A stretch of 64,000 nucleotides of DNA from Leptospira interrogans (GTDB lineage Bacteria > Spirochaetota > Leptospiria > Leptospirales > Leptospiraceae): NCBI RefSeq assembly GCF_900156205.1, contig NZ_FTNA01000003.1, positions 71,500 through 135,499 on the forward strand, given 5' to 3'. Each line of letters begins with the position of its first letter. Position 1 is the stretch's first letter. Under the pieces are notes generated by a model. It saw nothing but the letters and a program-made list of their open reading frames with translations, was not told the origin of the DNA and did no database searches. Positions 1 to 17,516 of the stretch are shown in pieces. Position numbers and translations under genes: made by a program.

Positions 1-437
<437 letters not shown>

Positions 438-440
<3 letters not shown>

Positions 441-1507
441 TTCAGTATCGACCCAACTTTCCAAAGAGATAAGTAAAGAAGAAATATCTTCCGAACAATA
501 AAGAAGCGCTGTTCTAGAATCTCGAAACATTTGTTGCTGATTGTATGGAAGTTGTTTGATGTGATTATCATTTTTGGTGTTTAAAACGTTCAAAGCGCTT
601 AAAACCATCTTTTTAAGTTTTTGAACCAACCCGAGCATCAGCTCCTGCATCTCCCAAAGAGTCACTAGTTTGAGTTTTTCAGCATCCGTATTTTTAGATT
701 GAAGAATCTGCTTTTTGGAAGACTCAAATTTAGCCGTGTAGTAGTTGACTGATCTAGGATAAGTGGTCAGTTCTTTATGGTAATTTACTAACCGATCCAG
801 CTTTTGAAAAAATTCGATGTCAAACTCCCGATTTAAGTTTCCTATGATGTTTTTATTTTCGGAAGGATCGCCAGTGATTTCGAAAATTTTTGAATTTTGA
901 AGATTATTCAAAACAGAATGAATTCTTTCTTTAAGTTTAGTAAGTTCAGAGATTTTTTTCTCGATAACGTTTCCGTCTCCTAGAGAAGTAGAAGAACCGT
1001 ATTCCATTTTTAACAAAGAATCACCTGAGTCGTGTTTGGTGGAAAGAGCGGGGCCATCCATAATATTGAGATCCATTTGACTCAAATCCAAATCAGCATT
1101 AGAAACGTCTCTGGCTTTACGATGATCCCTTTGAAAAATCGGTTTTGGAATCGCTCCTTCGTTAGTAGTTTGAAAAGAACTCGGTTTTGGAATTTTTGCA
1201 GAAGACTGCTCTTGGGTTTTAGACATGATTTCTTGCAGAGAAGAAATTTTTTTCGCCGTAGAAGGATCCAGTGAAGGTAAAACTTGTCTAACGGGAGCAC
1301 GCGAAACTTGTTTGTGTTTTTGTGCTTCATTAGGAGATTCTAAAGCAATCCTCACGAATTCCAATCTTCTAGTGTCTCGATTGAAACGAAGGGCAAAACG
1401 ATTTCCTTGTTTGTCTATAAATTTCTGATTGAGTTGACCCAAAGAAAGTGTGTTAGGATCTACAGAAGAGATAGAATCTACGACGATATATTCAAATTTG
1501 TTTAACA

Positions 1508-1508
<1 letters not shown>
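438..1508 (-). CDS. Hypothetical protein of Leptospira type
   Basis: About 356 residues, no signal peptide or membrane segment. Residues 1-60 look like a small globular domain (I-V-V-D-S then F-A-L-R-F and L-E-F-V-R strands). Residues about 70-160 are low-complexity and rich in Ser, Lys and Pro, probably disordered. Residues about 180-350 are long amphipathic helices. I chose ATG at 1508, which overlaps the upstream stop by one base (TAATG) and has GAGGAAG seven bases upstream; a TTG at 1514 is also open. It is the middle gene of a three-gene operon. No family recognised. Confidence 0.7.
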
Positions 1509-1918
<410 letters not shown>

Positions 1919-2080
1919 ATCGATCCTCCTTACCAAAACGGTTCCGAAAACCGTTCGAAAGGATTTATTTCTGAGCACTACAGAATAAAGTTGTAAGGAT
2001 TTCCGCTTCTAAGCGGCGATCTTAGCACAAATAAATTCAAGATGGCCATGATGCGTTCTAGATATTATAAATCGGAACTA

Positions 2081-2347
2081 AGAGCTTGCCCCCAAAACCT
2101 CAAAGAATTTTACACGATAATTTCTTTAGAAATTTTTAATAGAATGCAGTAGTTCCTACAAATTAGGTCACATTTGGCAATTTGGGAACTTTCAAGCAGT
2201 TCTAATGTCGTTAAATTTTCGTAGTAGCTCCCACATTTTTGTAAAACTCAATTTCACAGTCGTTTGAAAAACTCAGCGTCTCGCTTCTATAAGCGCTCGA
2301 AGTAACTCACCTCTATGGATCTGTGTTTAGGATTTGGGACAAACTTT
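2081..2347. repeat. Family E TIR element, copy 1
   Basis: The ends are imperfect inverted repeats: AGAGCTTGCCCCCAAAACC on the left, and GGATTTGGGACAAACTTT on the right. The interior matches the copy at 36145-36413 in reverse orientation, including GCAGTAGTTCCTAC and the stretch around TTCTAATGTCGTTAAATTTTC. The copies at 31621-31789 (shorter) and about 9655-9835 are relatives. No ORF. The rest of the gap 1919-2668 holds one GTGGGAACTACCAC dyad at 2556-2569 and no gene that I can see. Confidence 0.6.
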
Positions 2348-2653
2348 AGTACAAAGAAGTATGAAAATGATACTATGAGTTTTCAAAAGTTAGAAATAGG
2401 ATCTACTTCAAAAAAAGATATAAGATAACGATCTGTAAGAACTTTTACATTTTTGCAAGATCCAACACTCACTTTCAAAAGCCTTCGTGGTAAATGTGGG
2501 AACTCACATTGAAAAAGAAAGGTTCACAACATAACCGCTTAAAGAGACGTAATCGGTGGGAACTACCACGTTTTTAAGGTTTTAAGAAAGAGTCTAAGAA
2601 GAATTCATTTGACAGAGGCTAAGGTACAGAAAACCTGTAAAAACTCATTCAAT

Positions 2654-2935
<282 letters not shown>

Positions 2936-2939
2936 AACA

Positions 2940-3024
<85 letters not shown>

Positions 3025-3054
3025 TAATCCTTTTCCGGAGCAACTCAAACCTCT

Positions 3055-6272
<3,218 letters not shown>

Positions 6273-6277
6273 CTACC

Positions 6278-7324
<1,047 letters not shown>

Positions 7325-7340
7325 AAATCCGGAGGGTTTT

Positions 7341-8951
7341 GTGGAAATCATAGAATCCAAAATACGTACGTCTTCATCAGAGTATAAAGAAAATTTCGAA
7401 GATCTCAAACAAAAGGTGGAATCCTTACGAAATCTGATTCGTAAAATTGAATTAGGTGGCGGTGAAAAAGCGATCGAGCGTCACAAAGGAAGAGGTAAAC
7501 TCACAGCAAGAGAAAGAGTTTCCTCTCTCATCGATCCTGGGACTTCTTTTCTAGAATTCTCACCTCTGGCTGCGGAAGGAGTTTATTCAGACTCAGTTCC
7601 TTCCGCCGGAATTCTAACAGGAATTGGAAGAATCTGCGGAGTTGATTGTGTGATCGTTGCAAACGACGCTACTGTTAAAGGAGGAACGTATTATCCTCTT
7701 ACGGTAAAAAAACATATCCGCGCACAAGAGATCGCTCTTCAAAATTTCCTTCCTTGTATTTATCTTGTGGATTCAGGAGGAGCCTTTCTTCCGATGCAAG
7801 ACGAAGTGTTTCCAGATAAAGATCATTTCGGAAAAATCTTTTATAACCAAGCCAATCTTTCCGCGTTAAAGATCCCTCAGATCTCAGTAGTTATGGGAAG
7901 CTGCACTGCGGGCGGAGCTTATATTCCTGCAATGTCAGACGAATCCGTAATTGTCAAAGGAAACGGTACGATTTTTTTAGGCGGTCCTCCTCTTGTAAAA
8001 GCGGCAACGGGAGAAATTGTAACTCCGGAAGAATTGGGTGGAGCCTTAGTTCACAGCACGATTTCAGGTGTAACTGATCATTACGCGGAAGACGACTCAC
8101 ACGCTCTTGAAATCACAAGAAACATAGTATCTACATTCCATCACGCGGGGAACGTAACACAACGGGGATCGATCAATTGGGAAGAACCTTTATATCCTGC
8201 GGAAGAAATTTACGGAATCATACAAAAAGACATTCGTAAGTCTTATGACGTACGAGAAATCATTGCAAGAATCGTAGACGGTTCCAGGTTTCAAGAATTC
8301 AAAAAGTATTATGGAACCACTCTCGTAACAGGTTTTGCAAAAATTTATGGAAAGATGGTGGGGATCATAGCAAACAACGGAGTTTTGTTTTCGGAAAGTG
8401 CGCTTAAGGCTTCTCATTTTATTGAACTTTGTAATCAGAGAGAGATTCCTCTTTTGTTCCTTCAAAACATTACCGGTTTTATGGTAGGTAAAAAATATGA
8501 AAATTCTGGAATCGCAAAAGATGGGGCAAAGATGGTGAATGCGGTTTCTACTTCCATTGTGCCTAAGTATTCTGTAGTGATCGGAGGTTCTTACGGCGCT
8601 GGAAACTACGGAATGTGTGGAAGAGCTTTTAATCCTAGATTCTTATGGATGTGGCCTAATTCCAGAATCTCCGTAATGGGTGGTGAACAAGCGGCTAACG
8701 TTCTTTTGACGGTAAAGATGGAACAATTAGAAAAAGAAGGAAAAAAATTATCTGAGGCAGAACAGTTTGCATTTCGTAAACCGATCTTGGATGATTATGA
8801 AAGTAAATCTTCTTGTATTTATTCATCTGCAAGACTTTGGGATGATGGAGTGATCGATCCAGCCAGAACAAGGGATATTTTAGGAATTACTGTCTACGCA
8901 AATCATTCTCAAAAGTTAGAATATCCTCGGTACGGAATTTTTAGAATGTAA
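7341..8951 (+). CDS. Acyl-CoA carboxylase beta subunit, methylcrotonoyl-CoA type
   Basis: 536 residues, the length of MCC beta subunits. Starts at GTG 7341 with GGAGG five to six bases upstream. The carboxyltransferase fold shows [12 protein letters not shown], then [25 protein letters not shown] and [11 protein letters not shown]. In the C-terminal half are G-F-M-V-G-K and [14 protein letters not shown]. These favour methylcrotonoyl-CoA carboxylase (leucine breakdown) over propionyl-CoA carboxylase, though substrate cannot be fixed by eye. The biotin-carrying alpha subunit is not in the window. It lies 16 bases after the glm genes but is functionally unrelated, perhaps co-transcribed by read-through. 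Confidence 0.85.
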   Translation: MEIIESKIRTSSSEYKENFEDLKQKVESLRNLIRKIELGGGEKAIERHKGRGKLTARERVSSLIDPGTSFLEFSPLAAEGVYSDSVPSAGILTGIGRICGVDCVIVANDATVKGGTYYPLTVKKHIRAQEIALQNFLPCIYLVDSGGAFLPMQDEVFPDKDHFGKIFYNQANLSALKIPQISVVMGSCTAGGAYIPAMSDESVIVKGNGTIFLGGPPLVKAATGEIVTPEELGGALVHSTISGVTDHYAEDDSHALEITRNIVSTFHHAGNVTQRGSINWEEPLYPAEEIYGIIQKDIRKSYDVREIIARIVDGSRFQEFKKYYGTTLVTGFAKIYGKMVGIIANNGVLFSESALKASHFIELCNQREIPLLFLQNITGFMVGKKYENSGIAKDGAKMVNAVSTSIVPKYSVVIGGSYGAGNYGMCGRAFNPRFLWMWPNSRISVMGGEQAANVLLTVKMEQLEKEGKKLSEAEQFAFRKPILDDYESKSSCIYSSARLWDDGVIDPARTRDILGITVYANHSQKLEYPRYGIFRM

Positions 8952-9329
8952 AAAATTGTAAGAACCCACCTTCTCTTGATTTGTAATTTTAATTTATCAA
9001 CCAATCTTTTAGGTGTTTATTTTTTTATCCCGATTTACAAATTTAAAAATTTCTAATACTTCAAACCAACAAATGTATCCTATTTTTATTTTTCCTCGGT
9101 TTCCTTTCTATAAAAAGCTAGATTGAATTTACGTGAATTCGGCTAAGAAAGAATTTTCTAAGGTAGTAGTTCCTACAATTTTAGAATTTATTCGTAAAAT
9201 CTTGATTCGTGGTAATTCCCACAAATTAAGTTACATTAGGTAGTTAAAAAAGTAATAGTTCCCACACCAAATTTTTCAGTTGTATTATGGGTTGAGAGAC
9301 AACGGAAATTCGAGATCACTTCTATAAAG

Positions 9330-9640
9330 AATCATAACTAACCCCACAAGTTAAAGAGGATTTTAGAATCAGAAGGATCAATAAACGCACATCTTTCAAG
9401 TGTTCCGACAAGAATGAGACTTTTTACTTGCAAAAAGTATGTTTTTCTGATAGAGAAAAATCTCCCAACCCTTTCTACTTCCTGAACTCAGCGACTCGCC
9501 TTCTAGAGATCCTCATCACCCACCCAAAATTAGAAAAACTCATGCAACGCTCTCTATAGATCGCGTTGTGGAGTGTAAGTTTTAATTTGTCGTAATTCCG
9601 CCAGATTTTGAGATTCAAAACTTGTGGGTTGGTTATGATA
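9330..9640. repeat. Family D TIR element, copy 1
   Basis: Left end ATCATAACTAACCCCACAAG; right end is the inverted CTTGTGGGTTGGTTATGAT. The interior (for example AAGTGTTCCGACAAGAATGAG and TACTTGCAAAAAGTATGTTT) is nearly the same as at 47709-48000 and, reversed, 38856-39198. No transposase frame is present, so this is a non-autonomous element. The surrounding gap 8952-10293 also holds a decayed family F piece (about 9130-9280), a decayed family E piece (about 9655-9835) and GTGGGAACTACC-type dyads near 9699 and 10080. I see no gene in that gap; ORFs at 9475-9669 and 10020-10226 lie in repeat sequence. Confidence 0.65.
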
Positions 9641-10293
9641 GAAAGCGAGACTCTGAGTTTTTCGAACAACCCTGAAATTGAGTTTCACAAAAGTGTGGGA
9701 ACTACCACGATATTAGAACTACTTGAAAGTTCGCAAATTGCCAATGTGCCTAAATTTCTAGGAACTACTGTATTTGATTAAAAATTTCTAAAGAATCATC
9801 GCATAAAATCCTTTGAAATTTTGGGAGGCCTTTAATTTGATTTCGCTTTAGTCAGAATGACGGCAATTTTTATATTTTATAAGCATACTTTATATAAAAT
9901 ATACAAAATGAAAAATACTGGTCCATTAATTCAGCAAAGTGTATTTTTTGGATCAACTTAAAATTCCTAGCTTTGCTTCCAATTCATTTAAATTTCACTT
10001 TGATTCTTTAAAAAATTGAATGCTCCATATAAAAAATCCGTTTTTTGAACCGGTTTATTTTTCCGTAAAAATTGAAATGTGGGAACTACCTCAAATTAGA
10101 ATTTTACAGATAGGTTCTGAAAATATAGGAACTACTATTTTAGAAAATTCTTTCTTTGGGTTTGCGTTAAATGATGTGGGAGCCCACCATTTTAAAGATT
10201 ACTTTTGGTTTTCTGAAAATTTTTAAATTATTCTTCAATTGGTACTAATCTTGCAAACAAAGAATAAAAATTGATTTGGGGATAGGAATGATT

Positions 10294-11568
<1,275 letters not shown>

Positions 11569-11606
11569 TTAAATATCTATTAAAGAATTTTGAATAAGGA
11601 GATTCT

Positions 11607-11951
11607 ATGAAATTAATTGTTGCCATCATTCAACCTCATAAATTGGAAGAAGTAAAATCGGAACTTACTAAAAACGAAATTTACAGACTTACCGTAAGCG
11701 ACGTTCAAGGTTACGGTCAGCAAAAGGGAAAAACGGAAGTTTTCAGAGGTCACGAATACCAAGTAAACCTTTTGAGAAAGGTTCGTCTCGAAATCGCAGT
11801 AAACGACGAATTCGTAAAACCTACGGTAGACGCTATTCTAAAAGCAGCAAAAACAGGAGATGGTAAAATCGGAGATGGTAAAATTTTTATTACTCCTCTG
11901 GAAGATGTAATACGAATTAGAACCGGAGAAAGAGGAAGTTCCGCGATCTGA
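11607..11951 (+). CDS. glnB: PII nitrogen regulatory protein
   Basis: 114 residues. It has the T-loop with Tyr51 (R-G-H-E-Y-Q-V), the uridylylation site in proteobacteria, and the ATP-binding tail V-I-R-I-R-T-G-E-R. PII trimers sense 2-oxoglutarate and ATP/ADP and block AmtB. Compared with the usual T-G-K-I-G-D-G-K-I-F the B-loop reads T-G-D-G-K-I-G-D-G-K-I-F, a two-residue insertion that looks like a duplication of GDGKI (also visible in the DNA at about 11861-11884). AAGGAG lies upstream of the ATG. Paired with amtB, it could equally be named glnK. Confidence 0.93.
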   Translation: MKLIVAIIQPHKLEEVKSELTKNEIYRLTVSDVQGYGQQKGKTEVFRGHEYQVNLLRKVRLEIAVNDEFVKPTVDAILKAAKTGDGKIGDGKIFITPLEDVIRIRTGERGSSAI

Positions 11952-12112
11952 AGTAGATGGTGTAAGAGATTTAAGATTGTTTCGTAAAAAGTTGGATTAT
12001 AAATCTGAATTTTACAGACTTATTTCTAAAATGTGAGAACTCTTACTTTTAACTTGAGTTCGATCTAACTGACGTAAACAATTCAATGTTGGACTTAAGC
12101 AGTGTCGCTTTC

Positions 12113-12242
12113 GCGAAAGCGATTGAGGCGTAGTTAATAAATTGTAACTCAATACGATATATCGTATAACGTTTCTTTTATGCAATTTATTGACTGGAGC
12201 TGAAAGCGCGGTCCGGCCACAAGTGGCCGGATTCGCCCAAAT
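12113..12242 (+). repeat. Family A two-stem structured element, copy 1
   Basis: Conserved blocks GCGAAAGCGATTGAGGCG at the 5' side, GGAGCTGAAAGCGCGGTCC in the middle and GGATTCGCCCAAAT at the 3' end. Stem 1 pairs TTAATAAATTG with CAATTTATTGA. Stem 2 pairs CCGGCCAC (12213-12220) with GTGGCCGG (12223-12230). Other copies keep the blocks but change both stems on both sides. GC-rich compared with the flanks. The rest of the gap 11952-12483 shows no gene. Confidence 0.6.
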
Positions 12243-12483
12243 TTCTTACACCAAACGCATGTTATTTAGAAGTCTGAAGAAGTTTTCTGTGAACGTCTCT
12301 GGTAATTTTTGAAGTAACATTTGATTCTGGAATTATACAGATTTTCATCTCAGACAAACAAGTTCAGAGATCCTTAAAATAAAAGTTCTTAGAAAATTTA
12401 AAACGGCTTTTCCGAAATTTTTCCGACACATTTTTTAGAAATTCAGATGACAAAGATTTCTCCTTTCCATACAACCTATCCTT

Positions 12484-14517
12484 GTGTTAGAACTGAGTTG
12501 TCCGAATTGTGGAGCGCCCGTTCCGTTTCAAAGTAAGGTTTCCATTTACGGAGTTTGTCCGAGTTGTAAAACCTTAACCCTTCAAAAAAATCAATCTCTC
12601 GAAAACCTTGGAAAAGCGGGAGAACTGGTACCCGATCTTTCTCCGATTCAGATTGGAACTTCCGGCAAAACCAAAGATGGAATCTCTTTTAGAGTTGTAG
12701 GTAGAATTCAACAGAAGTACAATTTAGGTATTTGGAACGAATGGCACGCACTTACTTCTGAAGGAAATTCTATCTGGCTTGCGGAAGCACAGGGCCAATA
12801 TATGATCACACAACTTCGTCCTACTTCTCAGAAGGAATCATTTCCAGAACATGATCCGATTCAAAATTTAGATTCTCCTCCGGACGTTTATTTTATTTCT
12901 TCGAAAACGGCAAAACAACTTGTAACAGCAGGAGATACCCTCCGAATTGAAGACGAACCTTGGATGGTAAAAGAAATCGGATTAGCGACTTGTATCTCTG
13001 GAGAAGGAGAACTACCCATCGGTTTTGAAACCGGTTCCACTTCCGTTCTTATAGACCTTGCCACAGACGAAGGGTGGTTTGCTACATTAGATTATTCTCA
13101 TGCTCCTCCCTTGTATTTTAAAGGAATGCTTTACAGCTTCGATCAGATTCAATTTACAAATCTTAGAGATCCAAAAACTTTTACAGGATTTCAAAAACTA
13201 CAAGAAGCCAAGGCAATTCAGTGTATGGGGTGCGGCGCTTCTTTAAATCAAAGAAATCCAGATTTTTCTAAATCCATCGCATGCGAATATTGTGGAACTG
13301 TAATGGACACAAGTCGAGAAGAGTTAAAAGTTCTTTCTAAATTTCAAGAAGTGATTAAGGACCGAGTTTTTCTTCCACCTGGAACCAAACTACAACTCAA
13401 AGGAAAAGAATGTGAAGTACTTGGAGTTGTTAAAAAGTCCGTTCACGTAGATGGACAGATTTTTCCTTGGACAGAATATTTATTACATTTCACAGGCGGT
13501 TATTATTGGTTGAACGAAACCAACGGACACTGGACAGCCTTTGAACCCGTATCATCGATTCCAAAAACCGTAGAGGGATCTTACCCACCTAAAAAGAAGT
13601 TTCAAAAAGAAGAATATAAATTATTCAACTCTTCTACTGCAGGAATTGATTTCGCTTTTGGTGAATTCTATTATAAAATCCATGCTGGAGACAAGGCAGA
13701 ACTTGCAGATTTTATCGCACCACCTAAAATGCTTTCTTCAGAAAGAACTCAAAACGAACTCTTCTGGTCAATCGGAGAATACATTTCTGCAGAAGAACTC
13801 AAAAAATCGATCCCAGTAGATGTGGAACTTCCAGTTCCAGAAGGAATCGGAACTGCGCAACCAAATCCATTTACACTTATCCGAAAACGAAACGTAAAAA
13901 TCGCAGCTTGGCTTTCTACAATCATGCTGATCATTCAAATTGGTTTTTGTTGGAACTCTCAAGACAAGGAAGTTTTCAAAAAAGATCTGGTATACGTTCG
14001 TAATCCAGCTCCGGGTGGAACAACAGACGTTTCATTCGTAACAGAAAACTTTCGATTAGAAGGCAATGACCGCAAGAACGTTCAAATTCAAATGACTTCT
14101 CCGGATCTTTCTAATCATTACATTTACTATTCATTAGCGTTAATCAACACGCAGACCGACATAGCATACGATACCGGTCTCGAAATGAGTTATTACGAAG
14201 GATACGAAGATGGTGAAAGTTGGTCAGAAGGAAGTAAGTCGGCAGACGTCATCATCGGAGAAGTTCCCGCAGGGGAATATTATCTCAGATTGGAATCCGA
14301 ATCCGATTATCCGCAAGGAAGTAGAGCAAATGTTTCCCTTAGTATCAAAAGAGACGTGGATCGGTCGGTATATTACTTTTTATTTTTACTCGCTCTCTGG
14401 TTACCTGTGCCTTATTCTTTATTCAGAAGTTTTTCTTTCGAAGCTTCGCGAAATGAAAACAGCGACTTTGCACCCAGTAACTTCGAAGACGATGATTCTA
14501 ATTATAATGACGATTAA
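12484..14517 (+). CDS. DUF4178 zinc-ribbon membrane protein
   Basis: 677 residues from a GTG start without a clear Shine-Dalgarno. Zinc ribbon 1 is C-P-N-C-G-A-P (residue 6 on) with C-P-S-C (24-27). A DUF4178-like domain follows ([20 protein letters not shown]). Zinc ribbon 2 is C-M-G-C-G-A-S with C-E-Y-C-G, followed by a second DUF4178-like domain ([18 protein letters not shown]). Two membrane segments (about 475-493 and 624-645) bracket an extracytoplasmic beta-rich region. DUF4178 genes elsewhere lie beside aminopropyltransferase genes, as here. Biochemical role unknown. Confidence 0.8.
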   Translation: MLELSCPNCGAPVPFQSKVSIYGVCPSCKTLTLQKNQSLENLGKAGELVPDLSPIQIGTSGKTKDGISFRVVGRIQQKYNLGIWNEWHALTSEGNSIWLAEAQGQYMITQLRPTSQKESFPEHDPIQNLDSPPDVYFISSKTAKQLVTAGDTLRIEDEPWMVKEIGLATCISGEGELPIGFETGSTSVLIDLATDEGWFATLDYSHAPPLYFKGMLYSFDQIQFTNLRDPKTFTGFQKLQEAKAIQCMGCGASLNQRNPDFSKSIACEYCGTVMDTSREELKVLSKFQEVIKDRVFLPPGTKLQLKGKECEVLGVVKKSVHVDGQIFPWTEYLLHFTGGYYWLNETNGHWTAFEPVSSIPKTVEGSYPPKKKFQKEEYKLFNSSTAGIDFAFGEFYYKIHAGDKAELADFIAPPKMLSSERTQNELFWSIGEYISAEELKKSIPVDVELPVPEGIGTAQPNPFTLIRKRNVKIAAWLSTIMLIIQIGFCWNSQDKEVFKKDLVYVRNPAPGGTTDVSFVTENFRLEGNDRKNVQIQMTSPDLSNHYIYYSLALINTQTDIAYDTGLEMSYYEGYEDGESWSEGSKSADVIIGEVPAGEYYLRLESESDYPQGSRANVSLSIKRDVDRSVYYFLFLLALWLPVPYSLFRSFSFEASRNENSDFAPSNFEDDDSNYNDD

Positions 14518-15073
14518 AAAAATATACAGCTAAAAGAAACCTGTTCTAAAATTTTAAGATGTGGAAATTCAGTAATAAAAGATTTTACCCCAAAATTTAC
14601 AACGTATCCCAGAACCTAATTGTATTTTATCAGAAAAACCAAGCTGGATCATTCGGCGTTTCGCTTTGTATGAGCGCTCGAGAAACTATATCTTTGACGC
14701 GGTCCCTTAAAGAGGAGTTGTAGCATTGAATTTTTTTAGGATAGGTTTTTATAATTTAATAAGGAAACCCGACGTATTGAAATTAATATATTTCGTTAAG
14801 ACTTGGATTTTTATCGTTATTTTCGAGATGATAGGTGCAGGACCTGCCTTAAAAAACACAATTTGTAGAAACTATTACACTTTATTATTCAAAGCTCAAT
14901 TCATAAAAAGATATAATTTTCGGAAACTACTACACTTTATTAAAATTAACAAAAACATAATTTTTACAGAATATAATACAATTATAATAAATTACTCTAT
15001 CTTATTACAATATTTTGAATATACCAAAATGAACTTTAACCCAATATTACGATAAAACCAAAAGGAACAATTT
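14518..15073. other. AT-rich gap, no gene supported
   Basis: About 550 bases with very low GC. A 109-residue frame (14726-15055) is open, but it is mostly Ile, Asn, Lys and Phe, has no Shine-Dalgarno and runs through repeat-like pieces (GTAGAAACTATTACACTTTATT-type). The segment 14590-14710 resembles repeat DNA also found near 30635-30720. In other bacteria a DUF350 gene often sits at this place in the cluster; I see no trace of it. Confidence 0.5.
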
Positions 15074-15268
15074 ATGAATTTAGTAAAACGGCTTTTATAT
15101 CCCGCCTACGTGCTTTGGATCTCCGGTTATCTAACGTATAATAACTTTTACGGTGGAGGTTCCAATGAAGTAGACGAGATAGAGAATGTACCCAAAACTG
15201 TACGGGAAAACCCTGGTGTCTACCGCTCTCATTATACAAATTTCATGAGATATTCTGGAGGCAAATAG
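15074..15268 (+). CDS. Small membrane protein of the DUF4178/SpeE cluster
   Basis: 64 residues with AAGGAAC upstream of ATG 15074. One N-terminal membrane segment (about residues 7-25), then a G-G-G linker and a C-terminal tail with [16 protein letters not shown] and final Y-S-G-G-K. I recognise this tail as that of small proteins accompanying DUF4178 and aminopropyltransferase genes in other phyla. It ends eight bases before the next gene, so the two are surely co-transcribed. Function unknown. Confidence 0.75.
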   Translation: MNLVKRLLYPAYVLWISGYLTYNNFYGGGSNEVDEIENVPKTVRENPGVYRSHYTNFMRYSGGK

Positions 15269-15275
15269 AAACAAT

Positions 15276-16772
15276 TTGCAAACGGCGCTTTACATATCAG
15301 TCTTAATCATATCTTCTTGTGGCCTCGTTTACGAACTGTTAGCTGGGACAATTGCCTCTTATTTATTAGGAGAAACTGTCACACAATTTTCGCTTATCAT
15401 TGGAACATATTTGTTTTCAATGGGAGTAGGATCTTGGCTATCAAAATATTTAGAAAAAGATCTGATCCCAAAATTTCTTGAAATAGAACTCGCGATAGGA
15501 CTCGTAGGGGGATTTAGTTCGGCAATACTTTATTTGAGTTTCGGCCAGATTCGATATTTTCAGATACCGTTATTTTTACTTGTAATCTTAATAGGAATCT
15601 TAGTAGGGCTAGAAATTCCAGTATTATTAAGAATATTAAAAAAAGAATTACAGTTCAAGGAACTCGTATCAAGGGTTTTAAGTTTAGATTACGTAGGGGC
15701 ATTACTCGCATCGATCCTATTTCCAATCTTTTTTGCTCCAAAGCTGGGATTAATGCGAACTGGATTTATATTTGGAATTCTGAATGTGGGAGTAGCGCTC
15801 TGGGGGACTTGGGTGCTACCCTTAAGACAAAGCAAAATAATTATACTTCGAGCGCAATCTGTCGTGGTGTTGACCTTATTAATTTTAGGGTTTTCTTATT
15901 CGGATTTGATCACATATTATAGCGAAGAATCTTTATATACGGATGAGATCATACTATCTAAACAAACCCAATATCAAAGAATTATAGTAACAAGATGGAA
16001 AAATGAAATCCGACTTTTTTTAAACGGACATTTGCAATTCTCGTCGAGAGACGAATATCGCTATCATGAAACATTAGTCCATCCGGCATTACTTGCTCAC
16101 CCTACTCCGAAAAAGGTATTGGTTCTCGGAGGAGGAGACGGATTAGCAGTTCGTGAAATACTAAAACATAAAAACGTAGAATCCGTAACATTAGTAGATT
16201 TGGACTCAGCTATCACAAATCTATTCTCAGAACATGGGATATTAAAGAAACTAAATGAAGAAAGTTTAAAAAATTCTAAAGTAACAGTGATCAACACGGA
16301 CGCATTCTTATGGCTGGAAGAATCAGACCAGATATTTGATGTCGTATTGATAGATTTTCCAGATCCGAGTAATTTTTCTTTAGGAAAATTATATACAACT
16401 GCTTTTTTTCATACTTTAAAAAGAAGAATGAACGAAACCTCGGTATTAGAAATACAATCCACATCCCCCCTCTTTGCGCGATCATCTTATTGGTGTATAG
16501 AAAGAACAATCGCGTCTCTCGGGTTTTATACTTTACCTTTACACGTATATGTCCCTTCTTTCGGAGAATGGGGCTTTGTACTCGCTGGACAAAGACCAAT
16601 ACAATTCAAAAAAGATTTTCCAAAAGATCTTAAATTTTTGAATATTCAAGAATTAGAATCTATTCAAACATTTCCACAAGACATGTCTCGCGTTCCAGTT
16701 GAAATCAATCGATTGGATAACCAAGCACTTGTGCGTTATTACGATCGAGAATGGAATCGGATTTTAGATTAA
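15276..16772 (+). CDS. speE: Membrane-fused polyamine aminopropyltransferase
   Basis: 498 residues. Residues about 1-205 form around seven membrane helices ([10 protein letters not shown] near the start). Residues about 230-480 are a spermidine-synthase-like Rossmann domain with [14 protein letters not shown], the acidic V-D-L-D after strand 2, and [10 protein letters not shown]. The last match the catalytic Asp region. Such fusions transfer an aminopropyl group from decarboxylated SAM to an amine, but the true acceptor for the membrane-fused type is unclear. Start is TTG 15276; GGAGG is 14 bases away, a long spacing, so the start is uncertain. Confidence 0.8.
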   Translation: MQTALYISVLIISSCGLVYELLAGTIASYLLGETVTQFSLIIGTYLFSMGVGSWLSKYLEKDLIPKFLEIELAIGLVGGFSSAILYLSFGQIRYFQIPLFLLVILIGILVGLEIPVLLRILKKELQFKELVSRVLSLDYVGALLASILFPIFFAPKLGLMRTGFIFGILNVGVALWGTWVLPLRQSKIIILRAQSVVVLTLLILGFSYSDLITYYSEESLYTDEIILSKQTQYQRIIVTRWKNEIRLFLNGHLQFSSRDEYRYHETLVHPALLAHPTPKKVLVLGGGDGLAVREILKHKNVESVTLVDLDSAITNLFSEHGILKKLNEESLKNSKVTVINTDAFLWLEESDQIFDVVLIDFPDPSNFSLGKLYTTAFFHTLKRRMNETSVLEIQSTSPLFARSSYWCIERTIASLGFYTLPLHVYVPSFGEWGFVLAGQRPIQFKKDFPKDLKFLNIQELESIQTFPQDMSRVPVEINRLDNQALVRYYDREWNRILD

Positions 16773-16808
16773 AAACAGTCAAAACAAAACGTAAGATAAG
16801 TCAAAAAA

Positions 16809-17027
16809 TTAACTTTCTTCGATTTCTTTTTGAATTTCTTTTGGCAGCCAATTCCAAACGATGTGATAGTATAATCCTTTTACTTCGTTGTAATTTTCAT
16901 GAACGAATTTTTCAACAAGCTTTGGATTTTGATAGAGCAACGGCTGATGCATCCAATCATGAATATTTTCCAAAAATTTAAAAATTCGTTTTACTTCGTC
17001 TAAGGGAATTTGAATTTTTTCTGCCAT
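16809..17027 (-). CDS. Small hypothetical protein, 72 aa
   Basis: Starts with ATG 17027 behind GGAGGAA (ten-base spacing). The product M-A-E-K-I-Q-I-P-L-D-E-V-K is acidic and helical with several Trp residues (H-D-W-M-H-Q, H-I-V-W-N-W-L-P), and no signal peptide or membrane segment. The composition is that of a real soluble protein, and similar short proteins beginning with an E-I/V-x-L-D-E-L/V pattern occur in other bacteria. It converges on the aminopropyltransferase gene. Role unknown. Confidence 0.55.
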   Translation of the reverse strand: MAEKIQIPLDEVKRIFKFLENIHDWMHQPLLYQNPKLVEKFVHENYNEVKGLYYHIVWNWLPKEIQKEIEES

Positions 17028-17516
17028 TTTTAGTCATTTCCTCCAAACACTAATAAAAATGTGGGAGTTTCACAGAACCCTCTCCTTGAGAGCTTATCGA
17101 CTTTTGAAAATCCATATGAGTTCCCACAAATTCCTGCCTTCTCTCGACAATCAAAACTTTTTCGAACTATTTTTTGTATGAGTTCCTACATTTTCAGGTT
17201 TTAAAACGGAATTTTGTTTGAATCCAAAAGTTTTGCGGGAACTACCACAATTTTGAATATTATAGAAAAGTCCAAGTGCGGGAACTGCTACATTTGAAAA
17301 CGCGCGTTTAATTTGAACCTAAGAAGATTGTGAGGACTAGAACAAAGCCAAACAATCGGCATAAAAATTTGAACCTGGCGCATTCAATCTCAATTCATAC
17401 AGCACAACTTTCGTCCAGCGAACTCAGGTCTTGAAATCGATCGCAAAGAAAACGATTTACTAAAATATTTATTCAAACTTTTTAGATTATAAAAATATAA
17501 TTTTATTATATTAAAT
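17028..17516. other. Gap with dyad motifs, no gene
   Basis: Contains at least four GTGGGAACTACCAC-like motifs (near 17059, 17121, 17235 and 17278, for example GCGGGAACTACCACA). No reading frame or RNA gene is supported. The left end of the gap carries the ribosome-binding site of the leftward 72-residue gene. Confidence 0.5.

Noticed and set aside
9475..9669. 64-residue ORF on minus strand
   Set aside because: It lies across the family D and E repeats and has no Shine-Dalgarno; the same DNA in other copies has different frames.
10020..10226. 68-residue ORF upstream of amtB
   Set aside because: Runs through dyad repeat sequence and has no ribosome-binding site or sensible composition.
12113..12242. 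Family A as integron attC sites
   Set aside because: The conserved blocks do not match the attC core RYYYAAC/GTTRRRY, no cassette genes lie between copies, and no integrase gene is present.
14726..15055. 109-residue ORF before the small membrane protein gene
   Set aside because: Extreme AT bias, no Shine-Dalgarno, repeat-like pieces; reads like chance in AT-rich DNA.
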